Origin: Halobacillus hunanensis
Lineage (GTDB): Bacteria; Bacillota; Bacilli; Bacillales; Halobacillaceae
NCBI RefSeq assembly: GCF_900166655.1
Contig: NZ_FVZB01000006.1
Coordinates: forward strand, 372,001-436,000
Direction: 5' to 3'
DNA: 64,000 bases
Shown: positions 17,407-26,634 of the stretch, piece by piece
How the letters are laid out: each line of letters begins with the position of its first letter
Position numbering within the stretch: position 1 is the first letter of the stretch
Program-made: the position numbers and the translations under genes
Notes under the pieces: generated by a model
What the model was told of the DNA's origin: nothing
Seen by the model: only the letters and a program-made list of their open reading frames with translations
Database searches by the model: none

Positions 17407-18633
17407 ATGGTGTCAAAAAGGATCTGCATGGTTGTGGCCTATCATCCGTTTCTAGATGCGAGAATTTTCAGGAAGGAAGCTAAGAGTCTACAGAAAAAGG
17501 GATACCATGTAACGATGATTGTTCCGAAAAAGAATGGATATCTATTCGATATTGATGGGACCCCATTTACAAACCGCTTTAGAAACAAAGTATTTACCCA
17601 TGAGGGAATAAGAATCGTCACTTACAATTGGGAGACTTGCAGAAATCAATTAAGTAAAGTGTTGAGTGATGAAAATGCTTGGGAAAGACAGGGGTTTACC
17701 AATCAATTAACACAGCTTGCTATTCAGCAAAATGCAGACATTTACCATACACATGAGTACCTTTCTCTTTTTGCTGGAGTAGGTATAAAACGATTGATGA
17801 AGAAAAGAAAAGGCAGAGAGGTGAAGTTAATTTATGACAGCCATGAATTAACCCCCGATCCTCTGAGCCCCAAGTACACAGAGCAACATAGAAACAAGTT
17901 GAAAGAGAAGCTTCTTATTATGCTTGATGAGGTGGATTATTTGATTACCGTTTCAGATTCCATTAAATCATGGTATCTGTCTCACAAACCTAGTCTGCCT
18001 GTGGAAGTGATCTATAACTCACCCCCGCTCGCGAAAAACTATCAGCCTAAAGAATATAATTCTAATAGATTAACGGTTGGCTATGAAGGAAACATCGATG
18101 ATAAAAAAGGGATGAAGGAAAAGATGACTGCTATCACAGAGATATGTTCAAAAAAGATAAACTTCCAATTTAAGATTATGGGAGGGAGCCGGCACGATAA
18201 TCCCTTTGATATCCCGAAACACCTTCAGAGAAACCTATCGTTAACCGGCTGGGTTGATTACCTTGATATTCCAAAGCATATGAAAGATATTGATATTGGC
18301 TGGGTTGATTTGGAAAATGTAGAAAACTCGCTTAATTTCAATTATGCCATGCCGAATAAATTCTTTAGTTATTTGAACAATGGCATTCCTGTTCTAGTCA
18401 ATAAATGCCATGATATGGAGGCTTTTATAAACAAACATCAGTGTGGGTATGTGATAGATAAAACGAACGTAACTGCTCAAGATTATGCAGATGTTTTACT
18501 GGAGCTTAGTAAAAACAAAACCACCTTGAAACAGATGAGCCGCAATGGACGCAAGGTAATGGAAAGCCTGTACTCATGGGAGAGGATGGAAGATCGGTTA
18601 CGAAACGTTTATCAGCAGCTTCTTGCAAGATAA
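17407..18633 (+). CDS. GT4-like glycosyltransferase, paralogue of the 22764 gene
   Basis: 408 residues. It is a GT-B type glycosyltransferase with N-terminal HPFLDARIFRKEAKSL, central IYDSHELTPDP, and PVEVIYNSPPL in the inter-domain linker. The C-terminal donor-binding part has AMPNKFFSYLNNGIPVLVN. It is strikingly similar along its whole length to the gene at 22764, so the cluster contains a duplicated glycosyltransferase. The ATG at 17407 follows AAGGGGTGG. The donor sugar cannot be deduced. Confidence 0.85.
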   Translation: MVSKRICMVVAYHPFLDARIFRKEAKSLQKKGYHVTMIVPKKNGYLFDIDGTPFTNRFRNKVFTHEGIRIVTYNWETCRNQLSKVLSDENAWERQGFTNQLTQLAIQQNADIYHTHEYLSLFAGVGIKRLMKKRKGREVKLIYDSHELTPDPLSPKYTEQHRNKLKEKLLIMLDEVDYLITVSDSIKSWYLSHKPSLPVEVIYNSPPLAKNYQPKEYNSNRLTVGYEGNIDDKKGMKEKMTAITEICSKKINFQFKIMGGSRHDNPFDIPKHLQRNLSLTGWVDYLDIPKHMKDIDIGWVDLENVENSLNFNYAMPNKFFSYLNNGIPVLVNKCHDMEAFINKHQCGYVIDKTNVTAQDYADVLLELSKNKTTLKQMSRNGRKVMESLYSWERMEDRLRNVYQQLLAR

Positions 18634-18677
18634 ATTGCCGAACATCCCTCCTCGGCAAAAAGAAAGGAAAGATCACT

Positions 18678-19682
18678 ATGAGAGTACTGCATATTTCTTA
18701 TGGCTCCCCCATGATCGAATTGTGTAAAGCATTACGGTCAAAAGGAGTTCAGGCCACCTCTTGCCACTTTGATGAACACCCTTTTAAATTTCAACCTGAT
18801 CTAAGTTTACAGCTTAATCAACATCCTAAACAGGAAAGAGAAACTAAAATCGAGAAGTTCTTACGGGAGTCACTCCCAAAGTATGACATCTTCCATTTTC
18901 ATTTTGGTGAAACATTTTTCCCTGATAAAAGAGACTTGGAAATCTTACGGCGTGCTGGAAAGAAGATGGTCGTCCACCATCACGGTTCAGACGTTCGCCT
19001 TCTTTCAGCTGCCCGAAAAAATAACCCTTATGTTCAAGTAAAGCCCGAATGGACAGAAGAAAAAATCTATCAAAATATAGCCGCATTATCCAACTATATC
19101 GATCATGCAATTGTCCAGGACCCTGAATTGGAAGGATATATTTCAAATTTATATAAACATACCCATGTGATCCCTCATACCATTGATGTACACCAATTCA
19201 AACCAAAATATCCAGAAGTCAACCAACCTTCTCCCCTTATCGTTCATGCCCCTACTTCACGACACATTAAAGGAACAGACTTCCTACTTAAAGCCATCGA
19301 AGAGTTACAGCATTCCGGGTTATCGTTTCGCTTTAAATTAGTGGAGGGTTTATCCAATGACGAGGCTAAAGATTTATTTGCGCAAGCAGATATTGTGATC
19401 GACCAGCTGCTGATTGGCGCTTATGGCTATGTTAGTTCTGAGGCGATGGCTTTAGGAAAACCGGTTATTTGCTATATAAGAGAAGACCTCGTCGATAAAT
19501 ATCCTGCTGGTTTGCCCATTGTCAATGCAAACCCTGATACAATTCGTTCCGTTTTAGGAGATCTAATTAGAAATCCAAGGCTAAGAAGGAATACAGGTTA
19601 CGAGGGGAGAATGTACGTTATCAAGAACCATATGGCTGAAAAAGTCGTGGAAAAGTATATAGACATTTATAATAAGTTATAA
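18678..19682 (+). CDS. Glycosyltransferase, GT-B fold (GT4-like)
   Basis: 334 residues from the ATG at 18678, with AAAGGAAA upstream; longer frames begin inside the previous gene without a ribosome site. N-terminal MRVLHISYGSPMIELCKALR and VVHHHGSDVR are typical acceptor-domain elements. LIVHAPTSRHIKGTDFLLKA and VSSEAMALGKPVIC match the C-terminal GT4 donor domain, the second carrying the conserved E-A motif. It ends the plus-strand run and converges on the 2-epimerase gene. Probable role: chain assembly of the cluster's glycan. Confidence 0.8.
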   Translation: MRVLHISYGSPMIELCKALRSKGVQATSCHFDEHPFKFQPDLSLQLNQHPKQERETKIEKFLRESLPKYDIFHFHFGETFFPDKRDLEILRRAGKKMVVHHHGSDVRLLSAARKNNPYVQVKPEWTEEKIYQNIAALSNYIDHAIVQDPELEGYISNLYKHTHVIPHTIDVHQFKPKYPEVNQPSPLIVHAPTSRHIKGTDFLLKAIEELQHSGLSFRFKLVEGLSNDEAKDLFAQADIVIDQLLIGAYGYVSSEAMALGKPVICYIREDLVDKYPAGLPIVNANPDTIRSVLGDLIRNPRLRRNTGYEGRMYVIKNHMAEKVVEKYIDIYNKL

Positions 19683-19731
19683 AGTGCCCAGGGTCTTTCT
19701 CTTTGGGTAGAATGAGTTGTTGGTACACAGC

Positions 19732-20814
19732 CTACTTCCCGTCCATCACCTTAGTTAAAATTTCGATAATGGCGTGTGAAGTTTTCCCATCTCCAAAAAG
19801 GGCTGGCTGTTCCTTCGGGGTTCGGATCGTGTCTGCAGTCTTTAAAATTTGCTGTTTGGATGAACCAACTAAGTGATTCCAGCCATGCTTCACCGTTTCT
19901 CCCCACTCTGTTTCATCTCTAAGCGTAATACAAGGAACTCGAAGCATGTAGGCCTCTTTCTGCAAACCACCTGAATCTGTTAAAATCATCCTCGCCTTGG
20001 AAGCAATCGCTAACATATCAAGATAATTTAACGGTTCGATCAATTTAATAGATGGAGCCGAAATCAATCTGGTTAAATTGAATTGATTTATTTTATTTCT
20101 TGTTCTAGGGTGCAGAGGGAGAACCACCTCCATTTCCAGTTGTTGTAAAGCTTCAAGGATGGAGGTTAAACGAACAGGGTCATCCGTATTTTCGGCTCGA
20201 TGAATCGTGGCTAAATGATAGTTGTGTTCTGAAAGCGATAAATCCTCCAGGAGAGAAGACTGCTGTAGTGCATGTGGTTTAAAGTGTGAAACAGATTCAT
20301 ACATAATATCTCCTACCTGATAGACTCCTTTTGTAATCCCCTCACATCTTAAATTGTCAACGGCGATATCAGAGGGACAGAACAAGTAGTCCGAGAGATG
20401 ATCTGTAATCAATCTATTAATCTCTTCGGGCATCTTTTTGTTAAAACTGCGAAGGCCTGCCTCGACATGAGCTACTGGAATATGGAGTTTTGCCGCAGTT
20501 AAGCTGCCAGCAAGAGTAGAATTGGTATCTCCGTAGACGAGTACCACATCCGGCTGAACAGTCGTCATTATCTTTTCGAGATCAGACAACATGGCGGCTG
20601 TTTGTTTCCCATGAGAACTAGAACCGACCTGTAAATTGTAATCCGGTTTCGGAAGATTCAGCTGCTCAAAAAATATGGTCGACATGTTATCATCATAATG
20701 TTGGCCTGTGTGTACAATGATTTCTTCTATTTTCGAATGAGATTGTAACGTTTTAGACAACATGCATGCCTTGATAAATTGCGGCCTTGCTCCCACTACG
20801 GTTAAGATTTTCAT
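19732..20814 (-). CDS. wecB: UDP-GlcNAc 2-epimerase, non-hydrolysing (WecB/WbpI-like)
   Basis: 360 residues, the usual length. Family motifs are GARPQFIKA at the N terminus, TGQHYDDNMS, LVYGDTNSTLAG, HVEAGLRSFNK, PEEINRLITDHLSD, a HRAENTDD loop, LHPRTRN and LTDSGGLQKEA. The enzyme interconverts UDP-GlcNAc and UDP-ManNAc in the cytosol; the WbpI branch acts on UDP-2,3-diacetamido-glucuronic acid. Which substrate applies cannot be read from motifs, but the neighbouring 3-dehydrogenase, aminotransferase and acetyltransferase make the WbpI role attractive. Downstream of an epimerase and an SDR in a minus-strand trio. Confidence 0.9.
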   Translation of the reverse strand: MKILTVVGARPQFIKACMLSKTLQSHSKIEEIIVHTGQHYDDNMSTIFFEQLNLPKPDYNLQVGSSSHGKQTAAMLSDLEKIMTTVQPDVVLVYGDTNSTLAGSLTAAKLHIPVAHVEAGLRSFNKKMPEEINRLITDHLSDYLFCPSDIAVDNLRCEGITKGVYQVGDIMYESVSHFKPHALQQSSLLEDLSLSEHNYHLATIHRAENTDDPVRLTSILEALQQLEMEVVLPLHPRTRNKINQFNLTRLISAPSIKLIEPLNYLDMLAIASKARMILTDSGGLQKEAYMLRVPCITLRDETEWGETVKHGWNHLVGSSKQQILKTADTIRTPKEQPALFGDGKTSHAIIEILTKVMDGK

Positions 20815-20869
20815 AATATACTCCTCTCAAACCTTTTTCTCGTCAAGCTTAATTTTTGAGGATTTCTGG

Positions 20870-21832
20870 TCAACGGCTTATTTCCACCCACTTCACAGTC
20901 CTGGCAATTCCATCTTTAAAAGGTGTTTTCGGATACTGTCCTACAATAGACTGTAATTTGCTTACATCCCCTCTATGACTATTAACGTCAGCCTTTCGAT
21001 TCGACTTTCTCAAGATTTTCCCTTTATATTTCATAACATCACTTATTGTTTCTACCACTTGCTCAATCGATAATTGTTGATCAGTTGAAATATTTACAAG
21101 ATCACCAGGCGCAAGCTTCATAAACACCTCAGACACAATATCGACCGTGTCTTCTACATAGATAAAATCTCTTGTTTGCTTTCCTGAGCCATGTATTTCA
21201 GGGGATTCTCCTTCAAAGATTTTCTTAATCGTAAGTGGAATGACGCCAGCAAGTGCTCCTTCAAAATTTTGCCTTGGTCCATAATTATTAAAAGGTCTTA
21301 CAATAAAAGCATCTAAATCGAACATTTTCACATAGGATTGCAGCATTAAATCTGCTGAAGCTTTTCCTGCTGCATAAGTCGTTGTAGGGACGAGTGGATG
21401 TTTCTCATCCATAGGCTGATATTGCGCTGAACCATACGCTTCTGAAGAAGAAAAATGACATAACGTTTGGAAGGCTTTCTTGCGTTGAAGTTCTAATAAG
21501 TTTTTTAATACGAGCACATTGGTCATATAAGCATTAGCTGGATTCATGAACGAGTAATTCAAAGCCTTGGTAGCACAGTTAAAAACAATATTAATATCAT
21601 AAACATCTATGATATAGCTGAGAGCGTCTTGATTCTCAGCGTCATCTATATGAAGCACTGCGCCCTTACTCAGGGCCTCTTCTATATTCTCCTTTCTTCC
21701 AACGAAAAGGCTGTCAACGATAATCACCTGCGCCGCTCCTTCTTCCTGCATCTTGTCGACCAAATGACTCCCAATAAATCCAGCTCCTCCAACAATTAAA
21801 ATATTGCTATTTATCAATGACGGTCGCTTCAC
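20870..21832 (-). CDS. NAD-dependent nucleotide-sugar epimerase/dehydratase (extended SDR)
   Basis: 320 residues with a GTG start behind GAGGAG. It is an extended SDR: GGAGFIGSHLVD binds NAD, YAAGKASADLM supplies the YxxxK catalytic pair, and RPFNNYGPRQN and GSGKQTRDFIYVEDT are the usual UDP-sugar-binding elements. It is closest in kind to UDP-glucose 4-epimerase or dTDP/UDP-sugar dehydratase families. The exact reaction is not decidable by eye. It lies between the SDR and the 2-epimerase in a minus-strand operon. Confidence 0.85.
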   Translation of the reverse strand: MKRPSLINSNILIVGGAGFIGSHLVDKMQEEGAAQVIIVDSLFVGRKENIEEALSKGAVLHIDDAENQDALSYIIDVYDINIVFNCATKALNYSFMNPANAYMTNVLVLKNLLELQRKKAFQTLCHFSSSEAYGSAQYQPMDEKHPLVPTTTYAAGKASADLMLQSYVKMFDLDAFIVRPFNNYGPRQNFEGALAGVIPLTIKKIFEGESPEIHGSGKQTRDFIYVEDTVDIVSEVFMKLAPGDLVNISTDQQLSIEQVVETISDVMKYKGKILRKSNRKADVNSHRGDVSKLQSIVGQYPKTPFKDGIARTVKWVEISR

Positions 21833-21857
21833 GATCTGTCACTCCTCTTCTTTATCA

Positions 21858-22613
21858 TCAATAATTTAAGCGGGACTGCCCGCCATCCACTGAAATAGTA
21901 GTTCCTACAATCCATGAAGCCTTATCGGAGGACAAAAAAGCTGCAACATCACCAATTTCCTCCGGCTTACCCAGTCTTCCTGCCGGGATCTTATCCCTGC
22001 CGTATTTATTAAGGAAATCTGGATCATGTTCTAATCTGCGCTGCCACTCTTTATTGGGATGATAAACCGCTCCTGGAGCAATTCCTACAACCCGAACGTT
22101 ATTTTTTATAGCTTCAGAACTGAAGGATTTTGTAAAACTAATAAGCGCTGCTTTAGAAGCATTATAGGAAGGAACTCCCCCTGCTTCTTTTCCATAAATC
22201 GAAGCTACATTAATGATCGTTCCTTGCCCATTGTCGAACATTTGCTTACTTGCTAACTGACTTAAATGGACAGCACAAATGAAATTCAATTCCATGGCTT
22301 TTCCAAATACATCTGGCGGCGTGTTGACTATGCTATCTCCATGACTCGCCCCTGCGTTATTAACAAGAATATCGATGGTATTAAAATCGTCAATAAATTC
22401 ATGAATAAGCTGCTCCCGTTGTTGATAACTTTGCAAATCCTTCTGGTACGTTTCGACGCCTAGTTCCTGTTTGGCTTGAAGGAGTTCATTGTGACTTCTA
22501 GCTGTTACTCCAACCTGCGCCCCTTCCTCGATAAAGGCAGCAGCAATCGCTTTGCCGATTCCTCTTGAGCCACCAGTTACCAGCACTTTTTTCCCTTTTA
22601 AATTCAACTCCAT
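21858..22613 (-). CDS. Classical short-chain dehydrogenase/reductase
   Basis: 251 residues from the ATG at 22613, seven bases after GGGAGAG; an upstream extension of 14 codons has no ribosome site. TGGSRGIGKAIA is the NAD(P) loop, NNAGASHGD follows, and YNASKAALISF holds the catalytic Tyr and Lys, unlike the SDR at 1931. The end DKASWIVGTTISVDGG is standard. It is the first gene of the minus-strand trio, divergent from a glycosyltransferase, so it probably modifies a sugar or sugar-nucleotide in the glycan pathway. Substrate unknown. Confidence 0.85.
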   Translation of the reverse strand: MELNLKGKKVLVTGGSRGIGKAIAAAFIEEGAQVGVTARSHNELLQAKQELGVETYQKDLQSYQQREQLIHEFIDDFNTIDILVNNAGASHGDSIVNTPPDVFGKAMELNFICAVHLSQLASKQMFDNGQGTIINVASIYGKEAGGVPSYNASKAALISFTKSFSSEAIKNNVRVVGIAPGAVYHPNKEWQRRLEHDPDFLNKYGRDKIPAGRLGKPEEIGDVAAFLSSDKASWIVGTTISVDGGQSRLNY

Positions 22614-22763
22614 TTTTGGTCTCTCCCAACCTGTCATGGTTAACGACATCCGCAATTCTTATTGAAAACAACAGATCTTTTAATTGTATGAATAATCCAT
22701 GTGGGGTGTTAATACGTTATTAAAAGGAATCCCATGTGGTTTGTACTAAAGTGGAGGCTAATC

Positions 22764-23984
22764 ATGAAAAAAAAAGTTTGTTTTTTAGTAACGGAACATC
22801 CCTTTTTAGATGCCCGTATTTTCAAAAAGGAAGCTAGAAGTCTAACGAAGCAAGGTTATGAGGTAACCATGATCGTCCCCAGGAAAAACGGCTATCTGTT
22901 TGACATTGATGGCCGTGTTTTTCGTGATACATTTCAAACACAATCCTTTAATTATGAAGGGATTCACATCATTACGTATGAGCAAATCCAGCCGGAGAAA
23001 AAGATTAAGAGTCTTCTTTATAACCTTCGCACAGGAAACTCTAAGCGATTTAACGATCCCCTGACACAGCTGGGTATCGTCCAGCAAGCAGATATCTATC
23101 ATGCACATGAATTTTACTCCCTCTACTCAGGCGTTGGAATTAAACGAGCTCTAACTGCAAATGGTCAGCGTTGCAAATTGATTTATGACAGCCACGAATT
23201 AGAACCTGATCCCTTAGTGGCTCAGCCGAGAAATCTATTAAATAATAAACACCAAATGCTTGAGTTGATGTTGATGGACGTAGACTTCGTTCTAACCGTA
23301 TCGGAATCTATTCAGTCATGGTACCTTGACCTCACTCCCTCCCTTCCTGTCGAGGTAATTTATAATTCACCCCCGCTGGCACCTTCTTTTCAATCCAGCC
23401 AAGAGGCAAAATCACAACTGCTTGTTGCCTATGAAGGCGTCATCAGTAACCAGAGAGGTAATTTCCATAAGTTCTTAGAAATTCTAGAATTGTGCAATCA
23501 ATGGTTTGAGTGCCGAGCGAAAATCATTGGCGGCTGGAAAGACACAAGTCAGGAGCCCTCCCTTCCTCTCTCCTTGAAAGACAAAGTGGAGTTTACTGGC
23601 TGGGTAAACTACGATTCGATCCCTTCGTTAATGAAAAAAGTTGATATTGGCTGGGTAGATTTAGACGCTGAACATTCACTTAACAACCGCTTCGCTATGC
23701 CAAATAAATTCTTTAGCTACTTAAACAACGGCGTTCCTGTTTTAACCAATCAATGCACGGATATGGAAAAATTTATTCAAACGTATGAATGTGGATATGC
23801 CGTTAAGAAGCGGCAGGCAACGGCTGAAGACTATGCCCAAGCCCTTTTATACCTCCATTCTAATCGAGATAAGCTTCTTGAAATGAGTCAGCAGGCCAGA
23901 ACGATCATGGAATCCCAGTTCAGTTGGAGTCATATGGAACATAGACTATCTAAGGTTTATGATCGGCTTGTTCATGACCTATAG
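22764..23984 (+). CDS. GT4-like glycosyltransferase, paralogue of the 17407 gene
   Basis: 406 residues from the ATG at 22764, just after GTGGAGG. HPFLDARIFKKEARSL, IYDSHELEPDP, PVEVIYNSPPLAP and AMPNKFFSYLNNGVPVL match the 17407 product almost word for word, so the two genes derive from a duplication. It is a soluble GT-B protein without membrane segments. It begins a second plus-strand run with the UDP-sugar dehydrogenase and aminotransferase, about 170 bases before the former. Confidence 0.85.
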   Translation: MKKKVCFLVTEHPFLDARIFKKEARSLTKQGYEVTMIVPRKNGYLFDIDGRVFRDTFQTQSFNYEGIHIITYEQIQPEKKIKSLLYNLRTGNSKRFNDPLTQLGIVQQADIYHAHEFYSLYSGVGIKRALTANGQRCKLIYDSHELEPDPLVAQPRNLLNNKHQMLELMLMDVDFVLTVSESIQSWYLDLTPSLPVEVIYNSPPLAPSFQSSQEAKSQLLVAYEGVISNQRGNFHKFLEILELCNQWFECRAKIIGGWKDTSQEPSLPLSLKDKVEFTGWVNYDSIPSLMKKVDIGWVDLDAEHSLNNRFAMPNKFFSYLNNGVPVLTNQCTDMEKFIQTYECGYAVKKRQATAEDYAQALLYLHSNRDKLLEMSQQARTIMESQFSWSHMEHRLSKVYDRLVHDL

Positions 23985-24158
23985 CCCCTCCCACAAAGGG
24001 GGATGGGACTGGAATTTCCCTCACATTTTGTCACCTATAAACCTTTCATTCCTGCATGGAAAAATAGAATAGTCTTAGAAAAAGTCCAAACATTTTGTTT
24101 TTCAACCTCATAAATTATGAAAGAACTTCTAATTGAAATACAGAAATGAGGTTGAAAC

Positions 24159-25460
24159 ATGATGATGGACCAGAACCAGTCATTGCCGAATGTAGCCGTA
24201 GTTGGCCTTGGAAAAATAGGTCTTACTTTAGCAGCTGTATTCGCCAATAATGGGTATAACGTTTTCGGCGCTGACATTAACCATGATGTCGTTTCCTCCA
24301 TAAACAAAGGAATTTCCCACATCAAAAATGAACCAGGATTAGACCAGTTAGTCCAAGATGCCCATGAAAATAAAACTTTATCAGCTGCTGCGTCTACGAG
24401 CAAAGCAGTGGCTCAATCAGATATCACCGTTGTGATTGTACCCGTACTGGTTGACGAAAGTAATAATGTGGACTATCAATTTATCGATGCGGCTGTAGAG
24501 GATATTGCCAAAGGAGTTAAGAAGGGCTCTTTAATCATTTTCGAAACAACGCTCCCCCCAGGAGATACAAGAGATAGATTCGGAAAAAAAATAGCAGAAG
24601 TGTCCGGATTACGTTTAGGGGAAGACTTCTACCTTGCGTATAGTCCTGAGAGAGTCTACTCTAATCGAATCATTCAGGATCTTCAGCGTTATCCAAAAGT
24701 CGTCGGGGGAATCAATCATAAAAGTCTAGAATTGGCATCCGACTTTTATAAAAAGGCATTGAATTGCGAATTGATTGAAGTCAGTTCTCTGGAAACGGCA
24801 GAATTCTCTAAGGTTGCGGAATGTGTGTATCGCGATGTAAATATTGCTCTGGCTAATGAACTTGCACAATTTGCTGAAGAAAAAGGGGTCCAGATGTCTG
24901 AGGTGATCAGGGCAAGTAATAGTCAGCCCTATTCTCATCTGCATTCTCCAGGCATTGGTGTCGGCGGACATTGTATCCCAATCTATCCATATTTTTTTAT
25001 CAATAAAGGATTAGACGAGGGGCTGACGCCGCTGTCCAGGAAAATCAATGACAGTATGGCCGAGTATGCCATTTCCAAATTGGAAAAAGAAATCACCCCT
25101 TTAAAGGGCAAGAATATTTTTATTCTAGGATTGTCCTATCGAGAAAATGTCAAGGAGCCTACGAAATCGACAACTTTACTACTGTTGGAACAACTGCGGA
25201 GCAAAAATGCTAATCTATTCGTTAATGACCCCATGTTTACAAATAAGGAAATTGAGAAGTATGGCGCAACACCATTATCGTTACAGGATCCACTTGTATC
25301 GGAAATGGATGGAGTTATTTTGCAAGCCTTTCATCAGGAATACACTAATTTAGACTTCAAGAAATTCAAAAATTGCAAGCTCGTGTTAGATGGCCGCAAT
25401 CAGTTGAATAAAGAAGAGATCATTGAGTCCGGGATTAAATATGAAGGAATTGGCGGCTAA
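24159..25460 (+). CDS. UDP-N-acetyl-hexosamine 6-dehydrogenase (WecC/WbpA-like)
   Basis: 433 residues of the UDP-glucose/GDP-mannose dehydrogenase family. VAVVGLGKIGLTLA is the N-terminal NAD loop, FETTLPPGDTR and YSPERVYSNR are family motifs, and GIGVGGHCIPIYPYF carries the catalytic cysteine. A C-terminal UDP-binding domain follows (LGLSYRENVKEP). The enzyme oxidises C6 of UDP-GlcNAc or UDP-ManNAc to the uronic acid with two NAD+. With the other four enzymes of this cluster it fits the WbpA step. Three consecutive ATGs make the exact start uncertain by two codons. Confidence 0.88.
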   Translation: MMMDQNQSLPNVAVVGLGKIGLTLAAVFANNGYNVFGADINHDVVSSINKGISHIKNEPGLDQLVQDAHENKTLSAAASTSKAVAQSDITVVIVPVLVDESNNVDYQFIDAAVEDIAKGVKKGSLIIFETTLPPGDTRDRFGKKIAEVSGLRLGEDFYLAYSPERVYSNRIIQDLQRYPKVVGGINHKSLELASDFYKKALNCELIEVSSLETAEFSKVAECVYRDVNIALANELAQFAEEKGVQMSEVIRASNSQPYSHLHSPGIGVGGHCIPIYPYFFINKGLDEGLTPLSRKINDSMAEYAISKLEKEITPLKGKNIFILGLSYRENVKEPTKSTTLLLLEQLRSKNANLFVNDPMFTNKEIEKYGATPLSLQDPLVSEMDGVILQAFHQEYTNLDFKKFKNCKLVLDGRNQLNKEEIIESGIKYEGIGG

Positions 25461-25486
25461 AAAAGATAGAAAGGAGGTTGTATCAA

Positions 25487-26611
25487 ATGCCAAGTAACCA
25501 ATTTGATCACATCCCTATGGTGGATTTGAAGGAAGAATTACGATTGATAAGAGAGCCAATCTTAGCGGAATTAACAGAAGTCATAGATAGTGGCGAATAT
25601 ATATTAGGGAAAAAGAGCGAGGAACTAGAAAGGTTAGTAGCCCAATATGTCGGGGCAGATTACGGAATTGGGGTAGCGAATGGAACAGACGCCTTACAAT
25701 TATCTCTTATGGCGTTAGACATTGGCCCTGGTGATGAAGTCATCACCACTCCATTCACGTTCTTTGCAAGTGCAGAAGCCATTGAACAAGTAGGGGCAAA
25801 GCCTGTTTTTGTAGATATTGAAGAAGAGACGTACAATATTGACCCAGCTAAAATAGAAGCAGCCATCACCCCTGTTACAAAAGCCATACTTGTTGTGCAC
25901 CTGTATGGGCAAGTGGCTGACATGAAAGAAATTATGAAGATTGCCAAAGCAAACAAGCTGAAAGTGATAGAAGATGCCTGCCAGGCTATTGGATCCGAAT
26001 ATGAAGGCGAACGAGTTGGTGCACTAGGTGATATCGGCTGTTTTTCATTTTTCCCTTCAAAAAATCTTGGAGCCTTTGGAGATGCTGGTATCGTCGTAAC
26101 TAACAAGAAAGACTTATATGAAAAAGTCAGTAAACTTCGTAATCACGGGAGTGAACAAAGATATCACCACTCCTCAATAGGGATGAACAGCAGGCTCGAT
26201 GAAGTGCAGGCAGCTATTTTGCTAGTTAAGCTATATTATTTAGATATCTTCTTGCACAAGCGCAAAGAGATTGCCAGAAGGTACACGGAGCACCTTCACC
26301 ATCTCTTCAAAACTCCACCCGTTCAGGAAAACCGCGAACATACTTTTCACCAATATTGTATTGAACTGGACGATCGAGATGAGCTTGCTAAAGCTCTAAA
26401 CACAAATGGTATTGCTTCTGCTATTTATTATCCAATTCCATTGCATCTACAGGAAGCTTTTCAGCACCTCCCCTATAAGGAGGGGGACTTTCCGATTGCA
26501 GAGAAGTCAGCTAAAAAAATATTAGCGCTTCCTATATATCCTATGCTTTCTTTCCAAAAACAAGATTATATTATTTCAACAGTAAAAAGCTTGATGAAGA
26601 ACAATGGATAG
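25487..26611 (+). CDS. DegT/DnrJ/EryC1 PLP-dependent sugar aminotransferase (WbpE-like)
   Basis: 374 residues from the ATG at 25487, with AAGGAGG nine bases upstream. IPMVDLKEEL at the start, NGTDALQLSL for PLP phosphate binding, EDACQAIGS, and FFPSKNLGAFGDAG with the PLP-lysine are all typical. NHGSEQRYHH and GMNSRLDEVQAAIL match 3-keto-sugar aminotransferases such as WbpE/WlbC. It would transfer an amino group from glutamate to the 3-keto product of the Gfo/Idh enzyme at 14343. Last gene of its operon, with a terminator at its 3' end. A 3-keto-dTDP-sugar aminotransferase (FdtB type) is an alternative. Confidence 0.88.
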   Translation: MPSNQFDHIPMVDLKEELRLIREPILAELTEVIDSGEYILGKKSEELERLVAQYVGADYGIGVANGTDALQLSLMALDIGPGDEVITTPFTFFASAEAIEQVGAKPVFVDIEEETYNIDPAKIEAAITPVTKAILVVHLYGQVADMKEIMKIAKANKLKVIEDACQAIGSEYEGERVGALGDIGCFSFFPSKNLGAFGDAGIVVTNKKDLYEKVSKLRNHGSEQRYHHSSIGMNSRLDEVQAAILLVKLYYLDIFLHKRKEIARRYTEHLHHLFKTPPVQENREHTFHQYCIELDDRDELAKALNTNGIASAIYYPIPLHLQEAFQHLPYKEGDFPIAEKSAKKILALPIYPMLSFQKQDYIISTVKSLMKNNG

Positions 26612-26634
26612 GAAAATGTCCATTGTTCTTTTAA
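26597..26634 (+). terminator. Intrinsic terminator after the aminotransferase
   Basis: AAGAACAATGGA (26597-26608) and TCCATTGTTCTT (26619-26630) form a perfect 12-bp stem followed by TTAAT. The left arm lies within the last codons of the aminotransferase. It separates this gene from the convergent glycosyltransferase. Confidence 0.75.

Noticed and set aside
22660-22700. CATACAAT upstream of the 22613 gene as a sigma-E -10
   Set aside because: The octamer fits but no sigma-E -35 is found at the expected distance, so it was not listed as a promoter.
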